Shown: positions 1-7,092 of the stretch, one piece after another | Layout: every line of letters begins with the position of its first letter | How positions within the stretch are numbered: the stretch's first letter is position 1 | Assembly: GCA_903881535.1 (NCBI GenBank) | Contig: CAIRTT010000534.1 | Coordinates: 1 to 11,103, forward strand | Length of the DNA: 11,103 nucleotides | Direction of reading: 5' to 3' | Source of the DNA: an uncultured Armatimonadota bacterium | GTDB lineage: Bacteria; Armatimonadota; Armatimonadia; Armatimonadales; Armatimonadaceae | Program-made: the position numbers and the translations under genes | Notes under the pieces: model-generated | What the model was told of the DNA's origin: nothing | The model's input: the letters and a program-made list of their open reading frames with translations, nothing else | The model's database searches: none

Positions 1-215
1 GGAATCTTCAACTCCACTTTGTTGCCAAGGCCCCCGACATGAAGCTCTGCAATCGGACCTTTCTGCTGTCCGTTGACAACCTTGGAGAACTGCTCACTCG
101 ACTTAAGGCTGGCAGTCGCGGCTTCAGCGGTAGTGCTTGATCGCCGAGAGGTTTGTGGAACGAGGACTCCACAGCTCGTAATAAAGAGGGCACAGGTTAG
201 AAAAAAGAGTCTCAT
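1..215 (-). CDS. Phage lipoprotein, partial (3' end beyond window)
   Basis: This frame is open from an ATG at 215-213 to the window edge, giving 71 codons with no stop. The first 15 residues, MRLFFLTCALFITSC, form a classic lipoprotein signal: a basic residue at position 2, a hydrophobic core and a lipobox I-T-S-C with the acceptor Cys15. The mature part starts with a Ser/Thr-rich linker and continues into a polar stretch. The start overlaps the stop of the upstream membrane protein as TAATG, so the two are probably translationally coupled. A lipoprotein directly after a holin-like gene would fit a lysis cassette (o-spanin-like), but the visible part is not proline-rich as Rz1 proteins often are, so the spanin role is only inferred. 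It could equally be a virion or superinfection-exclusion lipoprotein. The signal peptide and coupling are seen directly; the function is not. Confidence 0.72.
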   Translation of the reverse strand, partial: MRLFFLTCALFITSCGVLVPQTSRRSSTTAEAATASLKSSEQFSKVVNGQQKGPIAELHVGGLGNKVELKI

Positions 216-469
216 TAATCATCAATGTTTATGCCGAGTTGAAACGCTTTAGCTCTTAGGATTTTGAGCTCTGTATTGGTCTTTTTTATGTTCAATCGAG
301 CAAGTCGAATCGCGTAGACACTTGCAACTGTCGCAGTTATAGCTGCCGTCACTTGAATCCAAGTTGGCATGTTGAAAAAATGAGAGACGGTCACGGCCAG
401 AATACTGCCAAGTGACAGTGCTCCAGATTTTGTGACCACAATATCAGTGGTGATACTCTCAGTAATCAT
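215..469 (-). CDS. Small membrane protein, holin-like
   Basis: An 84-residue protein with two hydrophobic segments, about residues 16-33 (GALSLGSILAVTVSHFFN) and 37-56 (through ATVASVYAIRL), separated by a short turn at N-M-P-T. A lysine- and arginine-containing polar helix (residues 57-75) and a short acidic end (NIDD) follow. Small size, two close transmembrane segments and a charged C-terminus are typical of phage holins, which form the inner-membrane pores that start lysis. No endolysin is visible in the window, so the lysis role is inferred from architecture and from the lipoprotein gene that overlaps its end (TAATG). It begins 6 bases after the stop of the upstream gene; the leader has only a weak CCAGG before ATG. 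It could also be a structural or exclusion membrane protein. Confidence 0.62.
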   Translation of the reverse strand: MITESITTDIVVTKSGALSLGSILAVTVSHFFNMPTWIQVTAAITATVASVYAIRLARLNIKKTNTELKILRAKAFQLGINIDD

Positions 470-475
470 GCCTGG

Positions 476-910
476 TTAGCGTTTGATTTTTCCTACAGTT
501 GGACGAGACGCGTTTACCTCAGCCGAAATTGGCGCGTTCGATTCAGCCGTAACGGTTGGCACTGGCTTCTTGGCTTCAACGGCCACCGGAGCAACAGCTG
601 CGTCGTGGCGGCTTACCATCTGTTGTGCTTCCGCTAAGCTCATCCCCCCCCGAACTACTGATTCTAGCCGCCGCTGCGATTGAGGCTTCGAGCTCACGAC
701 GCTGTTTTTTTTTAAAACCTCATCGTACTGATTTAATGTCATTTCCCAGATTCCTCCACGTCGCTCGCGAATCCGTGTTTCAAGAGCATCTATGATAGCT
801 GGATCATCGGTTGCGATAACTCCTTGCCCCGCTTCTTGCTCGATGAAAGGGACGGCTTCTCCGTTAACATAGATGAGGTTGTAGATGATCGACTTTCCGA
901 AGTGCCGCAT
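476..910 (-). CDS. Hypothetical phage protein downstream of capsid gene
   Basis: I do not recognise this protein with certainty. From ATG 910-908 it has 144 residues. The frame is open up to a TTG at 967, but that codon lies in the T tract of the capsid terminator, so the ATG at 910, preceded by AAGAG seven bases upstream, is the better start. Residues 1-75 look folded (YNLIYVNGEAVPFIEQ, then VIATDDPAIIDALETRIRER and a GGIWEMT strand). Small phage proteins placed just after the capsid gene often show this pattern of a hydrophobic strand, TDDP and an IDALE helix. The C-terminal half is low-complexity, rich in Ala, Val, Pro and Lys. It holds an A9 run (coding strand, 713-705) with an in-frame A AAA AAC slippery heptamer and a G8 run (651-644), so the middle of the protein (about residues 80-102) may be mistranslated here. 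A head-associated role is inferred from position only. Confidence 0.72.
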   Translation of the reverse strand: MRHFGKSIIYNLIYVNGEAVPFIEQEAGQGVIATDDPAIIDALETRIRERRGGIWEMTLNQYDEVLKKNSVVSSKPQSQRRLESVVRGGMSLAEAQQMVSRHDAAVAPVAVEAKKPVPTVTAESNAPISAEVNASRPTVGKIKR

Positions 911-965
911 AAATAAACTCTTGGTTAGTGACGAGTCGCTCGCAACTGAAAGTCTTTCATCCAAC

Positions 966-997
966 AAAAAAGGCGGCTGAGCTGAAGCCCAACCGCC
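966..997 (-). terminator. Rho-independent terminator after capsid gene
   Basis: On the minus strand, just after the capsid stop codon, GGCGGTTGGGCT pairs with AGCTCAGCCGCC, giving up to 12 base pairs (two G-U) around a TTCA-type loop. Six T residues follow (A run at 966-971 on the plus strand). This is a textbook intrinsic terminator. It should end most capsid messages and limit expression of the three genes downstream, which then need read-through or their own promoter. Confidence 0.88.
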
Positions 998-1012
998 CAG
1001 TGCTAAATCTTG

Positions 1013-2770
1013 TTAGACGTAGAAGGTGCCGTCGTTGCTGCCGGTGCCTATCGGCGCAGCGGAACCAATATTCTCCAGAACAAAGCTGGTAGTCTCAGCC
1101 TCAAGCACAGACGTGTAGGTCGTGCTCGTTAGCTTGGTGGTGCGGCTCGGAACCTTCATCACGCACGAGTAGCTGTCATCCACAGCAGCGAGCTGCTTCA
1201 GGTCACCAGTCTTGTTGGTGACGGTGTTGGAATCGATGATGCCCTGGTAGACATTCTGCCAGTCGATGGCCCAGAGCATTCGGCCAGAAGACTCAAAACC
1301 AGCTGCTTTGTGAGCGGAGAGCATGTCGTCGAACATGCGGTGGGTCACGATGCGGAGTTCGACCTGAGGATAGTCGAGGGTGAACTTGTAGAAGCGGAAG
1401 CCGAACGGACCCTGCTCGCCACCTTGGTTCAACTGCATCGTCAGACGGAACACGTCGGAGCCGTACTTCGTCTTGAAGTAGTTCACCATTCCGATGATGA
1501 ACTGGTTGGCAAAAAATGAGTCAGTGAAGAGCTCAATGATGTCCGCCTTAGTCCCAGCCGCTTCACGCTCACGCTGGAGCTTGTAAAGCGAGTTGAACAG
1601 CTTGTGCAGGTTGAGGGTCTCACCCTCCAAGTCAACAACCTGACCGCACTCAGCCATCTGCTCGTAGATACCCGTGGCGTTAGCTTTGCGGCCAATGCAC
1701 TTACCCTCAATCGGGATGTTTAGCGAGGCTGAGGTAGGAACAGTGATCTGAGCCAGATCCTGATAGAGAGCAAGCGTCTGGTTGGGAAGCGCCTTGTTAA
1801 AGAAGAAGGCGTTTGCATGGCGGCGCTGGAAGTCCTCAATGATCTGCTTGTTGAGCTCAACCTGAGGCACATCACCGAACTCCTTGAAGAACGGATTGGA
1901 GTCACGAAGCGCACTCAAGTACTTCTGAGTGAGCTCGTCTTCACAGATCGAGTATCGGGTGGTTTCGATCCAGAACGGCAACAGTTGGTTGTTGTTGAGA
2001 CCCGGAATCTCAGAGCAGAAGCTCTCGTAATCGGACACGTTTGCAGTGCCGCGCAGGAGCAGACCAAGAATATCACCAGCCGCCAGAGTGGTAGGAATTT
2101 TGGACTTGTTGGAAATCGCTGGAGCAGCGTTGTTATAGAACACGCTAGCCGTGTTCTGCGGGGTCAACGTGATTGGCAGGTAAGAACCGAGGCCACCATC
2201 GCTAGCAACCGTGCCGACAGAGGCGACAACAAACGAAAGACGGTAAGCCGTATCTCCAGTGCCTCCAGAACCAGCATTTTTACCATTAACAAACACACGC
2301 AGTCCGACCGGGAACCAGCGAGCATCAGCCGGGGCACTCCCCTGACTGTAGACCTTGACCGAGAGGGCAGCGGTTTGACTCACACTTGCAGTGCTGCCCA
2401 CAACACGAACGGTCCAATACTCGGTGTTCAGTTGGCGCTTTCGGCCCATCTTAACAAACGGACTGATCTCCCAGAGTCCGCCGTTGACCTGCTGAACGCT
2501 CAGGCGCTTGCCACCCATCACGCGCTTGTTGGCCTGAAGGAAGTCATACAGACCGTTTTGGCGTACGCCGACGGCCTTGCCGAGAAAATCGGCAGAGATG
2601 AGGTTCCCGAGGATGCGGTAGTTTGAATCGCTCGATCCATAAATCGTAGCGAGATCAGACGAGGTTACCTGCGTTGCGGTACAGGCAGTAACAGCGCCAC
2701 AGGATGCGATGTTAGTGCTAACCGCTGGGGCGCAGCGGTTAAATAGATTGGTTGTATCGATTCCAGCCAT
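1013..2770 (-). CDS. Putative major capsid protein
   Basis: A 585-residue protein beginning MAGIDTTNLFNRCAP. I see no motif that proves capsid function. The call rests on its place after a portal-like and a scaffold-like gene, on its isolation between two strong terminators, which suits a highly expressed gene, and on its make-up: a mixed alpha/beta protein with no signal peptide or membrane segment. Residues 1-45 are Cys-, Thr- and Ala-rich. About residues 120-230 are rich in Gly, Ser, Thr and Val with strands such as RVFVNGKNAGSGGTG, and look like an inserted or surface beta domain. About 255-500 is a more helical core, followed by a beta-rich end (SVLEAETTSFVLENIGSA). At 585 residues it is larger than a simple HK97-type subunit, in line with an insertion. 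The leader before ATG is A-rich (GATTAAAAACCT) with no Shine-Dalgarno. A tail or spike protein is the main alternative. Confidence 0.68.
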   Translation of the reverse strand: MAGIDTTNLFNRCAPAVSTNIASCGAVTACTATQVTSSDLATIYGSSDSNYRILGNLISADFLGKAVGVRQNGLYDFLQANKRVMGGKRLSVQQVNGGLWEISPFVKMGRKRQLNTEYWTVRVVGSTASVSQTAALSVKVYSQGSAPADARWFPVGLRVFVNGKNAGSGGTGDTAYRLSFVVASVGTVASDGGLGSYLPITLTPQNTASVFYNNAAPAISNKSKIPTTLAAGDILGLLLRGTANVSDYESFCSEIPGLNNNQLLPFWIETTRYSICEDELTQKYLSALRDSNPFFKEFGDVPQVELNKQIIEDFQRRHANAFFFNKALPNQTLALYQDLAQITVPTSASLNIPIEGKCIGRKANATGIYEQMAECGQVVDLEGETLNLHKLFNSLYKLQREREAAGTKADIIELFTDSFFANQFIIGMVNYFKTKYGSDVFRLTMQLNQGGEQGPFGFRFYKFTLDYPQVELRIVTHRMFDDMLSAHKAAGFESSGRMLWAIDWQNVYQGIIDSNTVTNKTGDLKQLAAVDDSYSCVMKVPSRTTKLTSTTYTSVLEAETTSFVLENIGSAAPIGTGSNDGTFYV

Positions 2771-2876
2771 AGGTTTTTAATCTTTCGGCTGTGATCATTA
2801 CACGAATACATAACTATTAGGAATAGGGTCAGGCGCTTTAGCGGGATCTCCTGGTACTGGATTTAATTGGCCAAAA
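2771..2876 (-). other. Leader region of the capsid gene
   Basis: This non-coding stretch separates the scaffold terminator from the capsid start. Because a terminator lies on its upstream side, a promoter for the capsid gene is expected here, but I could not find a convincing -35/-10 pair. It holds a small inverted repeat, CGCTTTAGCG (2834-2843), and on the minus strand an AGGAG not followed by a start codon at a useful distance. It also holds a 24-codon open frame with no start codon. Confidence 0.45.
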
Positions 2877-2906
2877 CAAAAAAGCCGCGCTTGTTAGACG
2901 CGGCTT
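2876..2906 (-). terminator. Rho-independent terminator after scaffold gene
   Basis: On the minus strand AAGCCGCG pairs with CGCGGCTT (8 base pairs, loop TCTAACAAG). The descending arm runs into a T tract, TTTTTTG then TTTT. It starts 24 bases after the scaffold stop. It separates the portal-scaffold message from the capsid gene. Confidence 0.85.
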
Positions 2907-2929
2907 CTGTTAAACGGTAGTAATTTCAG

Positions 2930-4447
2930 TTATACTGGGAGACCTATCGAATCCCAGAAACCCTTTGGAACGCCATTGAATGACGTCTCTTCAGCCTTTT
3001 CATCCTTACGTCCAGTAGGCTGTGCCTTTACGGAAGGAGCAGACTGACTTGGTGTCGATTTGACTGCAGGTTTTGGGGAGGATTCACTCTCGGACTTTGA
3101 GAAACCCATGCGCTTGGCGTAACTTTCCGCTTTTCTCTCAATGTCAGACTTGATTCTCGACGCCTCATAATTGGCAGTCTTGATGATAAGCTGAGGAACC
3201 AGCCTCTCTTCTTGAATTGTGTAATGCCTTGCCCTCTGAGAGGACGGCATGTTCGCGAAGTCTTGCATGGTTGAGAACTTTCGACCGTCCTCTGTAACTG
3301 GGCGCTCATCACGCGGAACTGACTTGAGTATATTTTCAACCCGCATCGCGGCGTTTACAAGGGTCTGAACTTCTTGTGACTTGTTGGTGTAGCCGGACGG
3401 ATTATTGATAACGCGGACGGCTGCATCAAGGGCAGGGATGCTCCACCCCTCGACAATGCTAACGGCCTCCATTGCAATGGGATCGCTTTTAATATCTGCA
3501 AGCGCCTTTGCACGATCTGAGTCAAACATATCCACCAGATCAGGGCGCACAGCTTCCAGAAGACTCTTGGAGGCGGCATCGTCCAATTCCCTGCGAATAG
3601 GCGCGAGTTGCGATTCTACTTTAGACCTGCGAATTTCATCAATCTCGCTGCCGTATCGCTTTGTAAAACGCTCTTCCGCTTCATTGATAGCCTGTTCTTT
3701 TAGAATCGAGCGATCGGCTTCCTTGAGATGTTTTTCGGTGACCTCTATCGAGTTCTCATCGATGAACTCTTTGTGGTCGTTATCTTCCCAGCTAAAATCA
3801 ACGCCAGGATTTTCTTTGCGCCACTTCTTCTCGTAGTTGCGCTCGTTTCTAGCGCCTTCGAGAAACTCACGGCCGAGATCGCGCCCACGGTAGTCGTTGG
3901 GATGAAGTCGCTGCACCTCTCGTAGGCGCTCGATATCTTCTTTCGCATCTTCGGGAATGGCGATCTCCGAAGCTTTTGCAGCATCTTGCGAAGCACGCTC
4001 TTCGGACACTCGCTTTTGGTTTTCTATCTGGCGATAGGTCTCCGCAGCAGCTTCAGCGGCGGCCCTGCTAGCAACCTCAGCAACCTTCTCAGCCGTGATC
4101 CTGTTCCGGCGCGGTGTTGGGACAAACTTCTCGTCCTCAAGATCTTCGTTAGGATCTTCGGATTTAGCCTCCGGTTTAACAGTCTCTTTGAGGTCAGCCT
4201 TTTTCTCAGTTTTCTTGGTGGGCTTAGCCTTCTCCTCAGCCTTAGGAGGAGTGTTGGTGGCGTTTTCCTCAGCAGCCTTCTCCTCACCGAGGAGGCGATC
4301 GAGCAGCATCATGCTAGCCTCTTTCGCGGCCTCATCCATTGCTGCGGTGTTGTCGCCCTGCTTCGGGTCAGGAGGAGCGTTAAAAGGCGTCTGGGCCTCG
4401 GGAACATCGGGTTGAAACCCAATGTCGGTCTGTTCTTCAGTGATCAT
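2930..4447 (-). CDS. Putative capsid scaffold protein
   Basis: From ATG 4447-4445 the product has 505 residues. It is strongly charged and mostly helical. The first 40 residues are Pro- and Gln-rich. About residues 45-115 are Lys/Glu/Ala-rich and look disordered. A long Ala/Glu/Arg helix follows (EKVAEVASRAAAEAAAE and on), probably coiled coil, then more charged helices (ERFTKRYGSEIDEIRRSK). A Ser/Pro/Lys-rich linker precedes a short hydrophobic end, GVPKGFWDSIGLPV, of the kind scaffolds may use to bind capsid subunits. This composition plus a position between portal and capsid fits an internal scaffold. I saw no protease motif. The frame extends to an ATG at 4507, but residues there (CCRTSSSSVQ) are unlike the rest; the start at 4447 overlaps the previous gene by only 11 bases (ATGATCACTGA) and has an AAAC leader. 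The scaffold role is inference. Confidence 0.72.
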   Translation of the reverse strand: MITEEQTDIGFQPDVPEAQTPFNAPPDPKQGDNTAAMDEAAKEASMMLLDRLLGEEKAAEENATNTPPKAEEKAKPTKKTEKKADLKETVKPEAKSEDPNEDLEDEKFVPTPRRNRITAEKVAEVASRAAAEAAAETYRQIENQKRVSEERASQDAAKASEIAIPEDAKEDIERLREVQRLHPNDYRGRDLGREFLEGARNERNYEKKWRKENPGVDFSWEDNDHKEFIDENSIEVTEKHLKEADRSILKEQAINEAEERFTKRYGSEIDEIRRSKVESQLAPIRRELDDAASKSLLEAVRPDLVDMFDSDRAKALADIKSDPIAMEAVSIVEGWSIPALDAAVRVINNPSGYTNKSQEVQTLVNAAMRVENILKSVPRDERPVTEDGRKFSTMQDFANMPSSQRARHYTIQEERLVPQLIIKTANYEASRIKSDIERKAESYAKRMGFSKSESESSPKPAVKSTPSQSAPSVKAQPTGRKDEKAEETSFNGVPKGFWDSIGLPV

Positions 4448-4655
4448 GTTTATCGGTGATTTGTACCTCGGCTGTACGGAGCTTGAGCTTGTCCGACAGC
4501 ACGTCATTAAGGACGTTGAGACACGTTTGAAAACGTGCGGCCTGAACCAAGGCGCTTGCGGCGCGATGGTCTAGACCAGCTTGGGTGGAAAGGACACTTG
4601 GGTTGCGAACTACAACATTCGCAGCCTCAGCCTGAAGGGCCGTAATTTCAGCCAA
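4437..4655 (-). CDS. Small hypothetical protein between portal and scaffold genes
   Basis: A frame of about 72 codons that fills the otherwise empty space between the portal stop and the scaffold start. The sequence after the portal end is protein-like and helical (AEITALQAEAANVVV, then a SALVQAARFQTCLNVLND helix), ending QITDKHDH. The likely start is the TTG at 4655-4653, which overlaps the portal end by 8 bases. An in-frame ATG at 4754 would add 33 residues that overlie portal codons. Its stop lies 11 bases inside the scaffold gene, so coupling is likely. The start is uncertain because neither candidate has a clear ribosome site. No function is recognised; genes of this size next to portals are sometimes head-completion or scaffold-helper proteins, but nothing here proves that. 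Confidence 0.6.
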   Translation of the reverse strand: MAEITALQAEAANVVVRNPSVLSTQAGLDHRAASALVQAARFQTCLNVLNDVLSDKLKLRTAEVQITDKHDH

Positions 4656-7086
4656 AAGGCATTGCTTCAGGCGAAGGCATTCCGGCTGCAGGAGCCATTT
4701 GCTGATCTGCAGGGTTTCCGCCTCCGGTATAAACTTGGTTAGGACTTCCAGCATTCTGTTGTTGGGCTATGTCGATGATCTTAAACAACCGCATTACCGC
4801 CTCGGCTTGCTTGTCTTGACGCATTGCAAGCTGTTCGAGAGCTTGTGTTGTCTGCTGTGCCTGAGCTTGCATGGGCTCTACAAGATTCGTGCGAAGCTCT
4901 TCTCCCAACTGCATGATCTTGCCGTCCACAATCTGAGTTGCCATCTGGGCAAGCTGTTGTTGGACTTGAGCTGCTTGTTCCTGCTGAGCTTTCTGAGCTT
5001 CCTCAGGGTTCTCTGGCTGGTTCTTTGGCAGCTGAATGCGCAGTCGAAAATCCTTTGGTGCACCGCTATAGACGAGAATCTGATTGAACAGCTCGATCAA
5101 CTGGTCAAGACCGGCAGCTTCCGATAGCACGGGGTTTGAGAAGATTGACTGGAACGTCTGAATCATTGTTGACGCAATCTTCGAGTCAACAATGCGGTCA
5201 GGACCATCTCGATCGCTAGAGAAGCCATCAACACGCAAAGCATCTTTGCTTCCGCGAATACCAGCTTTGGCGCTGCGAGACTCCGGCTCATCAACCTCAA
5301 AGCCCATGTCCTTAAGTAATTTCTTCTTGGTGTCATCCACGTCGGCGACATCTGCAAGAACTTCATCCGATGAGTAAGCCAGGAACGCTTCGTAGAGCAT
5401 TTTCTTGCGAGCTTTCATCGCGCCATCGATAAAGCTGCCGGTAAGCTCCAATCGGTTGGAGGTGTTGCTCGCTACGATGCGCACCTCCTCGGCCGTCTGC
5501 TCGTGCGATGCCGGGAACCCCACCTCCTGCGGGGAGTACCCGAGGACGCGCTCCATCATCTGGAGCAGCTGGTTGATGCCAGAGGCGATCTCCGTCGAAC
5601 TGCCCTGAGGAAGGTTTACCGGGGTGAACGCATCACGTTCAGACTGCTGCTGCCAGGAGAGCTCACGCTTCGAGTACGGGATGTACGACACTCCGCGATA
5701 CTTCTTCTCTCCAAGGTTGCTAATGAGGTCGATGTACTTCTGGTCAACCACATCCGCGTTCCAGAACACCACGCGCTCCAAGTTCTGCTTCACGGTCAGA
5801 ATATACTGAGTGAGCATGTTGGAGATGTGATCTTGGAACGGCAGGAGCTCCAGAGACAGGGACGAATTGTGGGCACTACCCTGATCTGCGTCGTACATGT
5901 AGGCTACAAGCGGGTTGTAGGCGAGGGGAACAGCATGGCTTACAGTGTGCGATCCGGTGTGGATGAACCGCATCCAGACGGGGTGATCGTAGTCAAAAAG
6001 ATCCCACTCAGATGGGATCAACTTCGAGAAGTGGGATACAACCGTAACACCTTCATCATTGTGGTTAAGTGTGTAGCGATAGGCGTTCTTAAGGCGATCA
6101 TCCTCACCAGTCCCTGGCGCAAACATCCCGGTTTGCGGGAACTTTAAAGCACACGGAAAAAGCTCTCGGTAGAAGTTGTACTTCGCTTCAACCCAAGAGC
6201 CGTACTTGAACTGGATATTCTCAGTGTTCCAGAACTGCTTGTTGTTCTTGACGTCTTTAAACCTCTGAACATTCCAGAACCCAGCGTACTCACAGCCGGT
6301 ATCCGTGTTCATCGTGGTTAGGCGGTTCGTCAGATCCCAGAACACGCGACTCGGGTGAGGAATCTCAAATCGGACTCCTTCCTTTACGGTGCGCTTAACC
6401 TCTTTCGACTTCTCTAAAAATATCTGTTCCTCGCGGAAGAAATCCTCGGCAGGGAAGTTGATGCAGGTGCCGTACTTAAGCATCTGGAGAATCGACTGCC
6501 TCTCGTCTTCACGATAGCCCATCTCCTGCACCATCCGCTGAATTCGACTAGTGATGATCTCGCAACGCAGACGGTTCTGCGTCGTCATTGAAACCGGCTC
6601 ATACTTATAGAGCGGGAAAATGTCTCTGTCAGAAAACAGCTTCGCCCAACGCATCTTGGTGTAAGCCTGAACCAGTGGAACAAAAATGTGGAAGAACGTC
6701 GGAAGATCTAACTTCATTATCGGCTTACCGTCTCGTCCACAGACTGCCGACCCATCCTTGTTACACATCGGGACAAGCATGTTCGTGAGGCGATTTGCCA
6801 TGCCCCACGTCTTCATTGCGTCCAGAGCCTTCTCACCACTCACACCGCTAGACAGCAGACCCTCGACCAGTGTGTAGGTTATCTGCCTCTGCGAAACATC
6901 ATACGCCTGATCAATTGCATACCAGAGACGAGCGTCGTCTAGATTGCGGCGGATGCCCTCATCAATGCGCGACGAATTTAGGTCGATCAGCGCCTTGATC
7001 TTATCGCTAGGAATCTCAGCAGTGAACTTAGCCTTTAGCTTTTCGGGCGTAGCACCGCGCTTTTTGAGCAGTTCGAGATCGACCAT
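4648..7086 (-). CDS. Putative portal protein
   Basis: An 812-residue protein that would form the dodecameric ring at one capsid vertex through which DNA is packaged. I recognise it by size, layout and position rather than by a catalytic motif. Residues 1-240 are mainly helical. Residues 240-385 hold Trp/Tyr-rich strands (HPSRVFWDLTNR, EYAGFWNVQRFKDV). Residues 398-440 form a pattern seen in portals, DADQGSAHNSSLSLELLPF and then a long helix (DHISNMLTQYILTVKQNLER). Residues 498-575 contain another, SPQEVGFPASHEQTAEEVR followed by a helix with RKKMLYEAFLAY. From about 690 the protein is Gln-rich coiled coil (Q-A-Q repeats), then a Gly/Pro tail ending MPSPEAMPFG. It starts 6 bases after the stop of the acidic protein; the leader AAGAAGAAGTAAACCAAC has no strong ribosome site. 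The long Q-rich C-terminus could be a barrel or crown extension. Confidence 0.83.
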   Translation of the reverse strand: MVDLELLKKRGATPEKLKAKFTAEIPSDKIKALIDLNSSRIDEGIRRNLDDARLWYAIDQAYDVSQRQITYTLVEGLLSSGVSGEKALDAMKTWGMANRLTNMLVPMCNKDGSAVCGRDGKPIMKLDLPTFFHIFVPLVQAYTKMRWAKLFSDRDIFPLYKYEPVSMTTQNRLRCEIITSRIQRMVQEMGYREDERQSILQMLKYGTCINFPAEDFFREEQIFLEKSKEVKRTVKEGVRFEIPHPSRVFWDLTNRLTTMNTDTGCEYAGFWNVQRFKDVKNNKQFWNTENIQFKYGSWVEAKYNFYRELFPCALKFPQTGMFAPGTGEDDRLKNAYRYTLNHNDEGVTVVSHFSKLIPSEWDLFDYDHPVWMRFIHTGSHTVSHAVPLAYNPLVAYMYDADQGSAHNSSLSLELLPFQDHISNMLTQYILTVKQNLERVVFWNADVVDQKYIDLISNLGEKKYRGVSYIPYSKRELSWQQQSERDAFTPVNLPQGSSTEIASGINQLLQMMERVLGYSPQEVGFPASHEQTAEEVRIVASNTSNRLELTGSFIDGAMKARKKMLYEAFLAYSSDEVLADVADVDDTKKKLLKDMGFEVDEPESRSAKAGIRGSKDALRVDGFSSDRDGPDRIVDSKIASTMIQTFQSIFSNPVLSEAAGLDQLIELFNQILVYSGAPKDFRLRIQLPKNQPENPEEAQKAQQEQAAQVQQQLAQMATQIVDGKIMQLGEELRTNLVEPMQAQAQQTTQALEQLAMRQDKQAEAVMRLFKIIDIAQQQNAGSPNQVYTGGGNPADQQMAPAAGMPSPEAMPFG

Positions 7087-7092
7087 GTTGGT

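Noticed and set aside
8..193. Minus-strand 61-codon frame at the left edge
   Set aside because: It lies wholly inside the lipoprotein gene in another frame. The lipoprotein frame has a clear signal peptide and a TAATG overlap with its neighbour.
911..967. N-terminal extension of the protein at 476-910 to a TTG start at 967
   Set aside because: The TTG falls in the T tract of the capsid terminator, so a message starting there is unlikely; ATG 910 has an AAGAG at proper spacing.
1817..2626. Plus-strand open frame of 269 codons antisense to the capsid gene
   Set aside because: The capsid frame on the minus strand is longer, lies in a co-directional operon and is bounded by matching terminators. 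The antisense product is a composition shadow without recognisable structure.
2834..2843. CGCTTTAGCG short inverted repeat as an operator or terminator
   Set aside because: Only four base pairs with a 2-base loop and no T tract; too short to separate from chance.
3405..4459. Several plus-strand frames rich in Ser and Leu opposite the scaffold gene
   Set aside because: They are the reverse complement of Glu/Lys/Ala-rich codons, which naturally yield open Ser/Leu/Phe-rich antisense frames.
4448..4507. Upstream ATG of the scaffold gene at 4507
   Set aside because: It would overlap the preceding small gene by 71 bases and adds an uncharged Cys/Ser stretch; the ATG at 4447 overlaps by only 11 bases.
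5503..6147. Plus-strand open frame of 214 codons antisense to the portal gene
   Set aside because: It is fully inside the 812-residue portal frame, has no ribosome site or neighbours in its direction and shows no known pattern.
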